Origin: DASYFG01 sp036498565
GTDB taxonomy: Bacteria > Bacillota > Bacilli > Lactobacillales > Lactobacillaceae
Assembly: GCA_036498565.1 (NCBI GenBank)
Contig: DASYFG010000002.1
Span: 62,001 to 126,000, forward strand
Length of the DNA stretch: 64,000 nucleotides
Reading direction: 5' to 3'
Positions 1 to 7,285 of the stretch are shown piece after piece (position 1 is the first letter of the stretch; each line of letters begins with the position of its first letter). The position numbers and the translations under genes are program-made. The notes under the pieces are model-generated. The model saw only the letters and a program-made list of their open reading frames with translations, made no database searches and was not told the DNA's origin.

Positions 1-5
1 CCACC

Positions 6-80
6 GAAAATGCGTTGCATTTCCCGCGTTCATAACTTAGCGTACGCACCCCATCGGGCGATGCCTGAACGCTTTGCACA
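6..80 (+). ncRNA. 3' part of a repeated structured RNA element (copy 1, cut by window start)
   Basis: This stretch matches the 3' half of the elements in front of gpsA (17.5 kb) and nagB (56.9 kb). In order it has a hairpin AAATGC-GTT-GCATTT (8-22), CTTAGCG (36-42) as the 3' side of an inner stem, a hairpin CATCG-GG-CGATG (52-63), and GCAC (76-79) as the 3' side of the outer stem. Positions 6-26 are identical, 21 of 21 bases, to 56971-56991 in the nagB copy. The 5' half lies outside the window. No plus-strand gene follows, because it runs into the 3' end of metQ. So at least one copy is not next to a start codon, and the element may be a dispersed repeat. The function is unknown. Confidence 0.55.
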
Positions 81-87
81 CACTTTT

Positions 88-924
88 TTACTTAACGTCA
101 AACACAGCGACTTCGGCTACGCCGTATTGCTTTTTGATTTCGTCTTTAACTGCTTGTGTTTGGTAAGACTTGACGACGTCTTTGTAGAGTGTCTTGTTCT
201 TGTCTTTGGCGTTAGCGGCGATGAAGTTGTAGTAAGGCTTGATGTCAGCACCGGTTGCTGGTTCCACATAGATGGCCTTTGACAAATCCAAACCAGCGGC
301 GGTGGCGTAGTTCACGTTGGCCACGGCGGCGTCAACAGAATCCAAAGCTTGAATGGTTTGGGACGCGTCCACTTCTTTTAGCTTGAGGTTCTTTGGGTTT
401 GACGTTACGTCTTTGACGGTCAACGTGTCGCCGCTCTTTAACTTAATGATACCAGCTGATTGCAAAACCTTCAAAGCACGACTTTCGTTCGTCGCGTCGT
501 TTGGTAGGGTGATTGTTGCGCCGTCTTTCAAATCATTTAAGTTTTTGACTTTGTTTGAGAAGACGCGCATTGGTGAAACGAATGTGTCACCAATTGACAC
601 GATGTCAGTTTTGTTGGCCTTGTTCCAGTTTTCCAAGAAAGGATAGTTTTGGAAGGCGTTCAAATCAATGTCGCCGTCTGCCAAAGCTTTGTTAGGTTGT
701 GAGTAATCCGTAAAGAGCTTGTACTTAAGCGTGATGCCGTACTTGTCTTTGGCAGTTTTTGAAACGACTTTCCAGATGGCGTCTTCTTGTTTTGAATCGG
801 CCATGCGGCCAACGGTCACGGTTTTAGCGTCCGTTGTGGTGGTTTTGTGACCGAAGCTAGCGTAAGCTGCACCGGCAACGACAACAGCGGCGATACCGCC
901 AATAATGTAAGCTTTTTTACTCAT
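88..924 (-). CDS. metQ: MetQ/NlpA-family methionine-binding protein (second copy)
   Basis: This is a substrate-binding protein of the methionine ABC importer (NlpA/MetQ family), 278 aa, acting on the outer face of the membrane. The start at 924 was chosen because AGAAAGGA precedes it at good spacing; a longer reading would overlap the upstream gene. Residues 5-25 form a hydrophobic glycine/alanine-rich helix with no lipobox cysteine, so the protein is probably anchored by an uncleaved helix rather than lipid. The family pattern FTDYSQPNKALADG and the NDATNESRAL segment are present. It lies 26 bp downstream of a paralogue and shares that gene's T-box leader. The ATPase and permease genes (metN, metP) are not visible here; they may lie beyond the left edge. 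Confidence 0.88.
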   Translation of the reverse strand: MSKKAYIIGGIAAVVVAGAAYASFGHKTTTTDAKTVTVGRMADSKQEDAIWKVVSKTAKDKYGITLKYKLFTDYSQPNKALADGDIDLNAFQNYPFLENWNKANKTDIVSIGDTFVSPMRVFSNKVKNLNDLKDGATITLPNDATNESRALKVLQSAGIIKLKSGDTLTVKDVTSNPKNLKLKEVDASQTIQALDSVDAAVANVNYATAAGLDLSKAIYVEPATGADIKPYYNFIAANAKDKNKTLYKDVVKSYQTQAVKDEIKKQYGVAEVAVFDVK

Positions 925-950
925 AATCAAAATCCTTTCTAGGTGGGAAG

Positions 951-1802
951 TTACTTTAGTTTGATGTCCCAAGCAGTAATCGTTGAACCGTCTGGGTAAG
1001 CCTTTTCGTAGGCGTCTTTAGTTGCTTGTGATTGGTAAGCTTTGACGAATTCTTTCAAGATTTTCTTGTTTTTGTCAGCCTTACGAGCGGCGATGACGTT
1101 GATCCATTGGTGAGAATCTTGGTTAACGGGTTCGGTGAAGATTGAGTCATCGTTGGTTAGGCCAGCCGTTGTGGCGTAGTTGTTGTTGATGACAGCCGCG
1201 CCAACGTCGTCCAATGAACGGGCTGTTTGGGAAGCGTCAACTTCTTTAATCTTCAAATTCTTTGGGTTTGACGTGATGTCTTTAACGGTCGCCGTTGTCA
1301 AACCGTCTTTCAAAGAAATCAAACCAGCGTTCTTCAAAACATACAATGAACGTGATTCGTTAGTTGCGTCGTTTGGTACGACGATTGTTGAGCCGTTTGG
1401 AATGTCTTTGACATCTTTTGCTTTGTGTGAATAAATGCGGATTGGTGAGATGACCGTGTCACCAATTGACACCAAATCCGTCTTGTTTTTGTCATTCCAG
1501 TCATTCAAGAAAGCGTAGTGTTGGAATGCGTTCACATCAACTTCGCCGTCTGACAAAGCTTTGTTAGGTTGTGAATAGTCGGTGAACGTCTTGAATTTAA
1601 CTGTGATGCCGTACTTGTCTTTAGCCGTTTTAGAAATGACTTTCCAGATGTCTTGGCCTTGTTTTGTGTCAGTCATGATGCCGACAGTGACTGTTTTGTC
1701 ATCGGCTGTTTTCTTGTCGCTGTGGTTACCAAAACTTAGGTAAGCCGCACCGGCAATGGCGATGGCGGCGATTCCGCCGACGATGTACTTTGTGTTACTC
1801 AT
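951..1802 (-). CDS. metQ: MetQ/NlpA-family methionine-binding protein (first copy)
   Basis: Substrate-binding protein of a methionine ABC transporter, 283 aa, and the first gene after the T-box leader. The start at 1802 has GAGGAG about 8 bases upstream; in-frame ATGs 6 and 15 bases further upstream are worse placed. The N-terminal helix IVGGIAAIAIAGAAYLSFG resembles a signal anchor but has no cysteine for lipidation. The body is clearly paralogous to the next gene, sharing FTDYSQPNKALSDGE and NDATNESRSL. Two tandem binding proteins may widen the substrate range (D- and L-methionine or peptides), but this is inference. Expression should rise when tRNA-Met is uncharged. Confidence 0.88.
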   Translation of the reverse strand: MSNTKYIVGGIAAIAIAGAAYLSFGNHSDKKTADDKTVTVGIMTDTKQGQDIWKVISKTAKDKYGITVKFKTFTDYSQPNKALSDGEVDVNAFQHYAFLNDWNDKNKTDLVSIGDTVISPIRIYSHKAKDVKDIPNGSTIVVPNDATNESRSLYVLKNAGLISLKDGLTTATVKDITSNPKNLKIKEVDASQTARSLDDVGAAVINNNYATTAGLTNDDSIFTEPVNQDSHQWINVIAARKADKNKKILKEFVKAYQSQATKDAYEKAYPDGSTITAWDIKLK

Positions 1803-1865
1803 AATCATTCTCCTCAAAGGTGTTCTTTTTTAATGATGATAGTTGACGTTTTTTGCTGTGAACAA

Positions 1866-2212
1866 AAAAATCCCTCGTTTCTAAATTACTAGAAACGAGG
1901 GAGCCCGTGGTACCATTCTAATGCGTTTTTTGCCAAAACAAAACAACAGCTAAGTAAATAACTGTTGTTGAGATAAGGACAAAAAACCTTATTAACCGTC
2001 GGGCAGCGGGCGGATGAGCCATGCCGAATGGTGTGTCCAATAACGAGGACCAAGCCGTACGCAACTAAATGGTAAACCAATTCGTTACGCCCAATCACAG
2101 GCCATTTTCGTTGTGCCACGCACGCATGTTTCCACCAACCACATGCTCTCTTTGCTTTGCGACGACAAGTACTTTCCTGATCACATTGTTTAAACGTCAA
2201 AAATCTATGTTT
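1866..2212 (-). promoter_or_regulatory. T-box leader (methionine-type) upstream of the metQ pair
   Basis: On the minus strand this leader has the T-box landmarks. AGAGAG lies near the 5' end of stem I. AAAATGG follows, with ATG as the likely specifier codon followed by a purine. The conserved T-box sequence AATGGTACCACGGGC forms the antiterminator. It ends in an intrinsic terminator whose arms are CCCTCGTTTCT and AGAAACGAGGG, followed by seven T (about 1866-1902). The family is established: uncharged tRNA binds the specifier and the T-box bulge and prevents termination. The Met codon agrees with the downstream genes. This explains the whole 1803-2256 gene-free stretch; the open frame across it is not coding. 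Confidence 0.9.
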
Positions 2213-2214
2213 GT

Positions 2215-2244
2215 ATGATAACAGGGTTTCTGAAAGTTTGTCAA
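2215..2244 (-). promoter_or_regulatory. Promoter of the T-box/metQ transcript
   Basis: On the minus strand TTGACA (2239-2244) and TATCAT (2215-2220) are separated by 18 bp. Transcription would start a few bases before the T-box stem I. Confidence 0.75.
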
Positions 2245-2256
2245 GCGTTTTCTGGT

Positions 2257-2910
2257 TTAAATTTCATTTTTCTGGTTTAAAATGAGAAAAACCGTGATTA
2301 AAATCATGCTGCCACCCAATAATGACGCGGATCCCACTGCTTGCGTTAAGGTCGTTGAGACAAAAGCACCAATCACAAAAGCGAAAATAACCACCAAAAA
2401 AGCCCACGAATGCCGGATTTTTTGCCAATCACGTTGAATGAGGCCGGTCATGAGATGTTCGCCAAAGCTGCGAATGTTGCCAGTGCTCATCACCGTTGCA
2501 TACGGCATGCCGCGTAATTTGGTAAAACTATTGGCTTGTAATGCCATAAAAAATGAGAGACTGGCGACAAAAGTCGCATCACTTAACGTCTGGGCAAACA
2601 GAGTGACCAACACAATGCCGCTGGCTTGCACGAGCAAATTATGTTGTTGCCAAGTGAAACGGCGCTTGGGCAAATACGTTTGTAAAAGCCAACCAAAACC
2701 GGCACCCAGCGCAAAAAAGACGACAGGCAACGCAAAGCCAAAGGCGATTTGGTAATGTTGTTTGGCCAAAGCGATGCCACCTTGAATGAGATTTCCGGTC
2801 TGCATGCTGGCAAAGCGTTCGTGATGATAATAATAGGTGTAGGCGTCGACAAAGCCGGTGTTTAAACCGAGCAACCAGCCAACGCGTAATTTTTCGGGGG
2901 TTGGGTGCAT
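2257..2910 (-). CDS. YoaK/DUF1275 family membrane protein
   Basis: Integral membrane protein of 217 aa with about six hydrophobic segments. The N-terminal region (GWLLGLNTGFVDAYTYYYH, then MQTGNLIQGGIALA) and the central FFMALQANSFTKLRG and STGNIRSFGEHL segments are typical of the DUF1275/YoaK family. The function of that family is not established; a small-molecule transporter is often assumed. The start at 2910 has AAGGAG six bases upstream. The gene is transcribed away from the SprT-like gene and ends about 12 bp before the metQ promoter. It appears monocistronic. Confidence 0.8.
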   Translation of the reverse strand: MHPTPEKLRVGWLLGLNTGFVDAYTYYYHHERFASMQTGNLIQGGIALAKQHYQIAFGFALPVVFFALGAGFGWLLQTYLPKRRFTWQQHNLLVQASGIVLVTLFAQTLSDATFVASLSFFMALQANSFTKLRGMPYATVMSTGNIRSFGEHLMTGLIQRDWQKIRHSWAFLVVIFAFVIGAFVSTTLTQAVGSASLLGGSMILITVFLILNQKNEI

Positions 2911-2990
2911 AAAAAACTCCTTTTTTCTTGATTATACTGGATTTGCTTGTGCTTGGGGGAATTTGGTAAGATATAGAAGTAAATTTTTAG

Positions 2991-3031
2991 AAAAGGAAAC
3001 GCGGGGCGGGTTTGAAAGCCGCCTACGCTTT
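2991..3031 (+). promoter_or_regulatory. Shine-Dalgarno followed by a hairpin that spans the spacer to the start codon
   Basis: AAAAGGA (2991-2997) is the only good ribosome-binding sequence before the gene, yet the ATG is 35-41 bases away. Between them lies a GC-rich hairpin: GCG (3001-3003) pairs with CGC (3026-3028), and GGCGG (3005-3009) with CCGCC (3019-3023), closing a 9-base loop. If the hairpin forms, six unpaired bases separate the Shine-Dalgarno from the ATG at 3032 (12 bases to the ATG at 3038). This is the same layout as at gpsA, nagB and yvcK. Confidence 0.55.
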
Positions 3032-3037
3032 ATGATT

Positions 3038-3481
3038 ATGCCAAAGTTCAATCCGAAACAAATCCAAATTTATGCACAAACGTTGCAAGACGTTTTGGAA
3101 AATGCGGAAAATGCTGCCGAACGCGTCGCACCTTACTTTACAAAGTTGCGTGATGCGATTGACGCGAACACGGTAGCTGACATGCCAGCTGCTGAATTTG
3201 CTGAAATCAAATCTGAATTTGATGACGCGGTGGCGGTTTATGCTGATAACGCAGCTAAATTGGCAGCGGCCCAAGCGCCAATTCGTGCCATTGGCGTGCA
3301 CAAGTCTTTGACGGCCAACTACCAAGCGTATTTTGATGCAACTAAAGCGATGGCTGATGCGGTCAAAATTGACGGTCAAAGCGTTGACATGGCGCCTTTT
3401 GAAAAGTCAGAAGATGACCAAGAAGTTTTGAGCGGCAAAATCAACACGAACGTAACGAAGTTGTTGATGAGCTTGCGTTAA
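3038..3481 (+). CDS. Conserved helical protein of unknown function
   Basis: 147 aa, beginning MPKFNPKQIQ; an alternative start two codons upstream (3032) cannot be excluded and fits the folded spacer better. The protein is predicted to be largely helical and is rich in alanine, lysine and acidic residues. It has no membrane segment, signal peptide or recognisable catalytic motif. I do not recognise the family. Its stop codon overlaps the start of the SprT-like gene (TAATG), so the two are translationally coupled and probably functionally linked. The reading frame continues upstream for 60 more codons through a region with no coding character, so I do not include that part. Confidence 0.7.
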   Translation: MPKFNPKQIQIYAQTLQDVLENAENAAERVAPYFTKLRDAIDANTVADMPAAEFAEIKSEFDDAVAVYADNAAKLAAAQAPIRAIGVHKSLTANYQAYFDATKAMADAVKIDGQSVDMAPFEKSEDDQEVLSGKINTNVTKLLMSLR

Positions 3482-3915
3482 TGACCGATCACGATTTACA
3501 ACAATTGGTGGAAAGGGTGTCCCAAACGGCGTTTGGGCAGCCTTTTTTGCATGTGGCGCGTTTTAATCGGCGTTTGAAAACGAGCGGGGGCCGTTATTTG
3601 TTGGCCAGTCATGATTTGGAGTTCAATTCAAAATTTGACGGCGATGTGTTGATTGGCATTATCAAACACGAGCTGGTGCACTATCATTTGCATTTGCGTG
3701 GCGGCGGTTATCGGCACGGGGATGCGGATTTTAAACGTTTGTTAGCGCAAGTTGGCGGGTCGCGCTTTGCGCCAAACACACCGCACCTGATGTGGGTCTA
3801 TCGTTGCCAAAACGGTCATGAGCTTTTCAAAGCGCGCCGCTTTGATACTAAACGCTATGTGTGCGGGCAATGTCAGGCGCATTTGACCTTGATTGACCGG
3901 CGCGAAGTCGGGTAA
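3481..3915 (+). CDS. SprT-like zinc metalloprotein
   Basis: 144 aa SprT-family protein. The putative metal site HELVHYH is at about residues 64-70, and a C-terminal zinc ribbon has two Cys pairs (YRCQNGH and YVCGQC). SprT-like proteins resemble the protease domain of SPRTN, but the bacterial role is not firmly established. The start overlaps the stop of the preceding gene (TAATG) and there is no independent Shine-Dalgarno, so it depends on coupling. tRNA-Leu follows from its own promoter. Confidence 0.85.
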   Translation: MTDHDLQQLVERVSQTAFGQPFLHVARFNRRLKTSGGRYLLASHDLEFNSKFDGDVLIGIIKHELVHYHLHLRGGGYRHGDADFKRLLAQVGGSRFAPNTPHLMWVYRCQNGHELFKARRFDTKRYVCGQCQAHLTLIDRREVG

Positions 3916-3919
3916 AAGC

Positions 3920-3948
3920 TTGCTATTTTCATGGCGAATCGCTATACT
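3920..3948 (+). promoter_or_regulatory. Promoter of tRNA-Leu
   Basis: TTGCTA (3920-3925) and TATACT (3943-3948) with a 17-bp spacer, 17 bp before the tRNA. Confidence 0.75.
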
Positions 3949-3965
3949 TATTTAGTATTGTGTTT

Positions 3966-4050
3966 GCGGCCGTGGCGGAATTGGCAGACGCGCAGGATTA
4001 AGGATCCTGTGCCCGTTAAGGGCGTGCGGGTTCGACTCCCGCCGGCCGCA
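3966..4050 (+). tRNA. tRNA-Leu (anticodon AAG)
   Basis: An 85-nt class II tRNA. The acceptor arms are GCGGCCG and CGGCCGC with discriminator A. The anticodon stem CAGGA/TCCTG encloses TTAAGGA, giving anticodon AAG, which reads CTT/CTC leucine codons. A long variable arm and the TTCGACT T-loop are present. CCA is not encoded. It is followed at once by an intrinsic terminator. Confidence 0.97.
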
Positions 4051-4055
4051 GAAAA

Positions 4056-4087
4056 TAAAAATCCCATCGTTTCGATGGGATTTTTTT
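4056..4087. terminator. Bidirectional terminator between tRNA-Leu and the CPA1 antiporter
   Basis: Perfect stem ATCCCATCG-TTT-CGATGGGAT flanked by A and T runs. It ends the tRNA transcript and, on the other strand, the antiporter transcript. Confidence 0.9.
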
Positions 4088-4088
4088 G

Positions 4089-6059
4089 TTATTCACTTGT
4101 GAATTGTTGTAATTGCAAAGTCTGCGCTTCGTTAATTTCATTATACAAAGCTTGCGCCAAATCTTCGCTGATCGTGCCGTGCTCCAAAGCCTGTTGGACA
4201 AAATTATATTCCAACTGGAAGGCTTGGACGAACAAACTCGTCGGCACCGGCACGGCTTCATGTTCGCGATGCCGTAAATTATCAACATAGTGCTCAAAAG
4301 AGATGATAACGGCGCGTTGCATATCAGGATCTTGCACATTTTTGTGCACGTCTTTGGTGATAAATGCCGAGGTTTCCGCTAACAAATCATCCAATTGCGC
4401 GTGGAAATTATCGTGTTTGACCAGCAGTTCAGGATATTTTTCCAGCATCATTTGCCGGCGATGTTCGCGTTGCTTTTTGGTGACAAAACCACGTCGGAGC
4501 ATGCGCCAAAGACGCTTTGCTTGGGCAATCTGTTGGTAACTTTGCGTCACGAAGGGAGCAAACGTCATTTGCACACCTTTGACAACTTGCGGTTCGTACA
4601 AATTCACCACATCGTCTGAATTCAGATAAGTCAACACGTGTTCAGCCGTGTTTTGTAATTGTTCGCGACTGACTTCGCGGTGACGGATAAAGCCTTTTTG
4701 TGATTGGATTTGACTAATCAGTGATTTGCGGACGGTTTTGTCAGGCGTCACATGTTCGAGTTGATCGACCGTGCTGTCAATCATCGCAATGCGAGCGGCC
4801 GTCAGTTCATCTTCGGTAAAGGCTTGTTCTTTGGCTGGCAAAATCCGTGGGAACACGAGCGCCGGCACGAGCATACTCAACAAAATTACGACGGTCGCAA
4901 TCGCAATCAGCTCATCACGATGCGGTACGGTGAGGGGCAAAGAAAACGCCATCGCTAACGTAATCGTGCCGTGCACACCACCCAAAGCAAACACCCAAGC
5001 ATTCTTCTTACGCGTGCCATCACGGCGACTACCAAACCAATCGCTCAAATGTTCTTGATCGGCCGCGCTGGCCCAGAAAAAACGAATCAGCAACATCGCC
5101 ACGTAAATGAAAATCGCCATAAATAGCCATTCCAGCGCAACGGTTGGCGCTTGTGACATAAACGCATGGTAAATGCCCGGCAAAGACAAACCTAACATCA
5201 AAAAGACTAAGTTGTTAAGCAAAGCGCTCAACGTTTGCCAAATAGTCTGGGTTGTCACTTGCGTGCGCGAAGACGTCAATTGGAGTTGTTGTGATTCAAA
5301 ATTGTGTAACAAACCAGCCGCAACCGCCGCCAAAATACCAGACGTATGGAAATGTTCAGCGGCTAAATACACGATATAAGGCGTTAATAAACTAATCGGA
5401 ATTAACGTGGTTTCTGGGGTGATCGCGCGTTGATTCAACAACCAACGCACCCAAATCATCAATTGACCGACAATCAAACCAGCAATAATTCCGCCGCCCA
5501 CAACATAAGCGAAGCTTTGTAAACTATTGACCCATGAAAATGTGCCGGTTTCAAGCACGGACAACGCCAAACTCAACAAAACCAAACCCGTTCCGTCGTT
5601 AAACAGCGCTTCATATTCCAAAGCACGATGCACGCCCCCAGGTAATTTGCTACCAGTTGTCAAAGATTTAACCGCCACGGCATCTGTTGGCGTGACAATT
5701 GATGCCAGCGCCATGGCCAATGGCAACGTCCAGTAAGCTTCTAAGTGGTTGGTCACAAAACCAATAAACAGCGCAGTGATCACCGCGAGTCCACCAGAAA
5801 GCAAGAAAATCGCATTAAATCGCTGACGCACTTCGCCTAATTTCGTATTGGAACCGTCAAAAAATAGTAAGGGTGCGATAATTAGCACCATGAAAAATTC
5901 AGGTTCTAGCTCATAATGATGAAAATAAGGGGTTAAAGACAGCAACCAACCCACGCCGATTAAAATAAAGGCGTCGGGGATTTTGGGGATGAAACTCTTT
6001 AAAACGTTGGCGCCAATCACGCCAGCTAGCAACGCAGCCAATAAGTAAAATGTTGTCAC
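4089..6059 (-). CDS. CPA1-family Na+/H+ (cation/proton) antiporter
   Basis: About 656 aa. The first ~400 residues form the CPA1 transporter with some 12 membrane segments and the conserved ASIVTPTDAVAVKSL, LFNDGTGLVLL and GVHGTITLAMA motifs. Residues ~410-656 are a hydrophilic helical tail. The likely start is the GTG at 6059, because AAGGAG lies seven bases before it; a GTG two codons upstream has almost no spacing. A second antiporter of the same design is at 51.1 kb. Probable role: sodium or pH homeostasis at the membrane. Confidence 0.88.
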   Translation of the reverse strand: MTTFYLLAALLAGVIGANVLKSFIPKIPDAFILIGVGWLLSLTPYFHHYELEPEFFMVLIIAPLLFFDGSNTKLGEVRQRFNAIFLLSGGLAVITALFIGFVTNHLEAYWTLPLAMALASIVTPTDAVAVKSLTTGSKLPGGVHRALEYEALFNDGTGLVLLSLALSVLETGTFSWVNSLQSFAYVVGGGIIAGLIVGQLMIWVRWLLNQRAITPETTLIPISLLTPYIVYLAAEHFHTSGILAAVAAGLLHNFESQQLQLTSSRTQVTTQTIWQTLSALLNNLVFLMLGLSLPGIYHAFMSQAPTVALEWLFMAIFIYVAMLLIRFFWASAADQEHLSDWFGSRRDGTRKKNAWVFALGGVHGTITLAMAFSLPLTVPHRDELIAIATVVILLSMLVPALVFPRILPAKEQAFTEDELTAARIAMIDSTVDQLEHVTPDKTVRKSLISQIQSQKGFIRHREVSREQLQNTAEHVLTYLNSDDVVNLYEPQVVKGVQMTFAPFVTQSYQQIAQAKRLWRMLRRGFVTKKQREHRRQMMLEKYPELLVKHDNFHAQLDDLLAETSAFITKDVHKNVQDPDMQRAVIISFEHYVDNLRHREHEAVPVPTSLFVQAFQLEYNFVQQALEHGTISEDLAQALYNEINEAQTLQLQQFTSE

Positions 6060-6163
6060 ATGCACACTCCTTTATAATCAGGTAACCTTATCATTTTAGC
6101 ACAAACAAACCGTTTGCAACTAAATTCAAAGTGTTGTAAAATAAATTTTAGTCATAACGTAAT

Positions 6164-6307
6164 TATAACGAATGATGAGCCGTCATGCAAACCACTAATT
6201 TTGGATGACGCCGCACGGACTCTCTCCTTTATGTGCGAAATCAGTTGCTGGTTTTGAACGACTTTATCCGTGTGTAAACGCCGCGTGGCCCAGCGCGGCG
6301 TTTTTTT
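6164..6307 (+). ncRNA. Candidate sRNA with looped anti-Shine-Dalgarno motif
   Basis: This gene-free stretch has the layout of a small RNA. A -10-like TATAAC is at 6164-6169 (the -35 is poor). A stem CGTCAT/ATGACG (6181-6186/6205-6210) follows. A hairpin CGCAC/GTGCG (6212-6216/6233-6237) has a 16-base loop containing TCTCTCCTTT (6221-6230). An intrinsic terminator CGCCGCG/CGCGGCG plus seven T (6279-6307) ends it. The loop is complementary to Shine-Dalgarno sequences (AAGGAGAG). No convincing start codon or ribosome site is present. It could instead be a leader for phoP, but phoP has its own promoter after the terminator. Confidence 0.55.
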
Positions 6308-6319
6308 ATGCGGGAAAAT

Positions 6320-6347
6320 TTGACGTGCAATGAATATTTGTTATACT
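6320..6347 (+). promoter_or_regulatory. Promoter of phoP
   Basis: TTGACG (6320-6325) and TATACT (6342-6347) with a 16-bp spacer, about 34 bp before the start codon. Confidence 0.65.
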
Positions 6348-6380
6348 GTTAGTGAAAATAACGAGAGTGAAATTGAGCCC

Positions 6381-7094
6381 ATGACAAAAGTTTTAATCGT
6401 AGATGATGAACTGGCTATTGTAACGTTGTTACAATACAATTTGGAACAAGCAGGGTACGACGTTGACGCTGCCGGCGATGGTCGCACGGGGTTAACGATG
6501 GCCACGACGGGTGGTTATGACATTATTTTGCTGGATTTAATGTTGCCTGAACTGGACGGCATGGAAGTGTTGCGCTCTTTGCGACAAGAGAAGATTGACA
6601 CGCCAGTTTTGCTAGTCACTGCCAAAGGCGATGAATTCGATCGAGTTTTGGGGTTGGAACTAGGCGCGGATGACTACATTACCAAACCTTTTTCACCCCG
6701 CGAAGTATTGGCGCGCATTAAAGCAGTGGGCCGCCGTTACAATATTGTCACGGAAGCAGCGGCAGTTGAACATGAAACGCCAGTTGATGAAGTGACGTTA
6801 CAATTTGATGATTTATACATCACACCAGAACGCAAACAAGTGCGCAAAGGCAACAAAACATTGGCTTTGACGCCGCGTGAATATGATTTGTTGTTGTATT
6901 TTGCGCAACGGCAGGGACGTGTTTTGGATCGGGAAACGATTTTGAGTCAAGTGATGGGTTTTGAATATACAGGCGAAAGTCGCATGGTGGACATGCACAT
7001 TTCTAATTTACGGGAAAAAATTGAACAAGATCCCAAGCATCCTTTGTTGCTCAAAACCGTGCGTGGTTTTGGTTACATGTTTGGTGGGGAATAA
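6381..7094 (+). CDS. phoP: PhoP-type response regulator (OmpR family)
   Basis: 237 aa two-domain regulator. The receiver domain (residues ~1-120) has the acidic pocket D8/D9 and the phosphoacceptor D52 in LLDLMLP, with VTAKGDEFD carrying the switch Thr and Lys near. The C-terminal winged helix (~140-237) ends RTVRGFGYMF-like, as in OmpR/PhoB. The start at 6381 (MTKVLIVDDE) matches the family; a longer reading adds 17 unlike residues. The Shine-Dalgarno is weak (GAGAG, 14 bases away). Unusually, the histidine kinase gene does not follow directly; pstS lies between. It should activate the pst genes under phosphate limitation. Confidence 0.9.
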   Translation: MTKVLIVDDELAIVTLLQYNLEQAGYDVDAAGDGRTGLTMATTGGYDIILLDLMLPELDGMEVLRSLRQEKIDTPVLLVTAKGDEFDRVLGLELGADDYITKPFSPREVLARIKAVGRRYNIVTEAAAVEHETPVDEVTLQFDDLYITPERKQVRKGNKTLALTPREYDLLLYFAQRQGRVLDRETILSQVMGFEYTGESRMVDMHISNLREKIEQDPKHPLLLKTVRGFGYMFGGE

Positions 7095-7145
7095 TTGGCG
7101 CGGTCATTTCGGTGGAAATGGCCGTTTTTTATTTGTAAAAAATTT

Positions 7146-7201
7146 CTTTACATAAACGAGACAAAAAACTGACAGCGGTCTTTACAAAAGCCGTGTATAT
7201 T
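7146..7201 (+). promoter_or_regulatory. Pho box repeats and promoter of pstS
   Basis: Four TTTACA-like hexamers (7147, 7158, 7169, 7181; sequences TTTACA, GAGACA, CTGACA, TTTACA) recur at 11-12 bp, the spacing PhoP dimers need. A -10 TATATT (7196-7201) lies ten bases after the last repeat, which takes the place of a -35. This is the arrangement of a PhoP-activated promoter. Confidence 0.7.
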
Positions 7202-7285
7202 AATTCTTGTAGCCAACAGATGAACAACTGTTGGGTTTACATTTAATTAATTTAAAAATTTCATTGTCGAGGAGAAAAGACAAAC

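Noticed and set aside
1889..2200. A 103-codon minus-strand open frame
   Set aside because: It lies entirely within the T-box leader; RNA landmarks and terminator explain the sequence.
3931..4290. Plus-strand frame across tRNA-Leu
   Set aside because: Covered by the tRNA, a terminator and the antisense of the antiporter gene.
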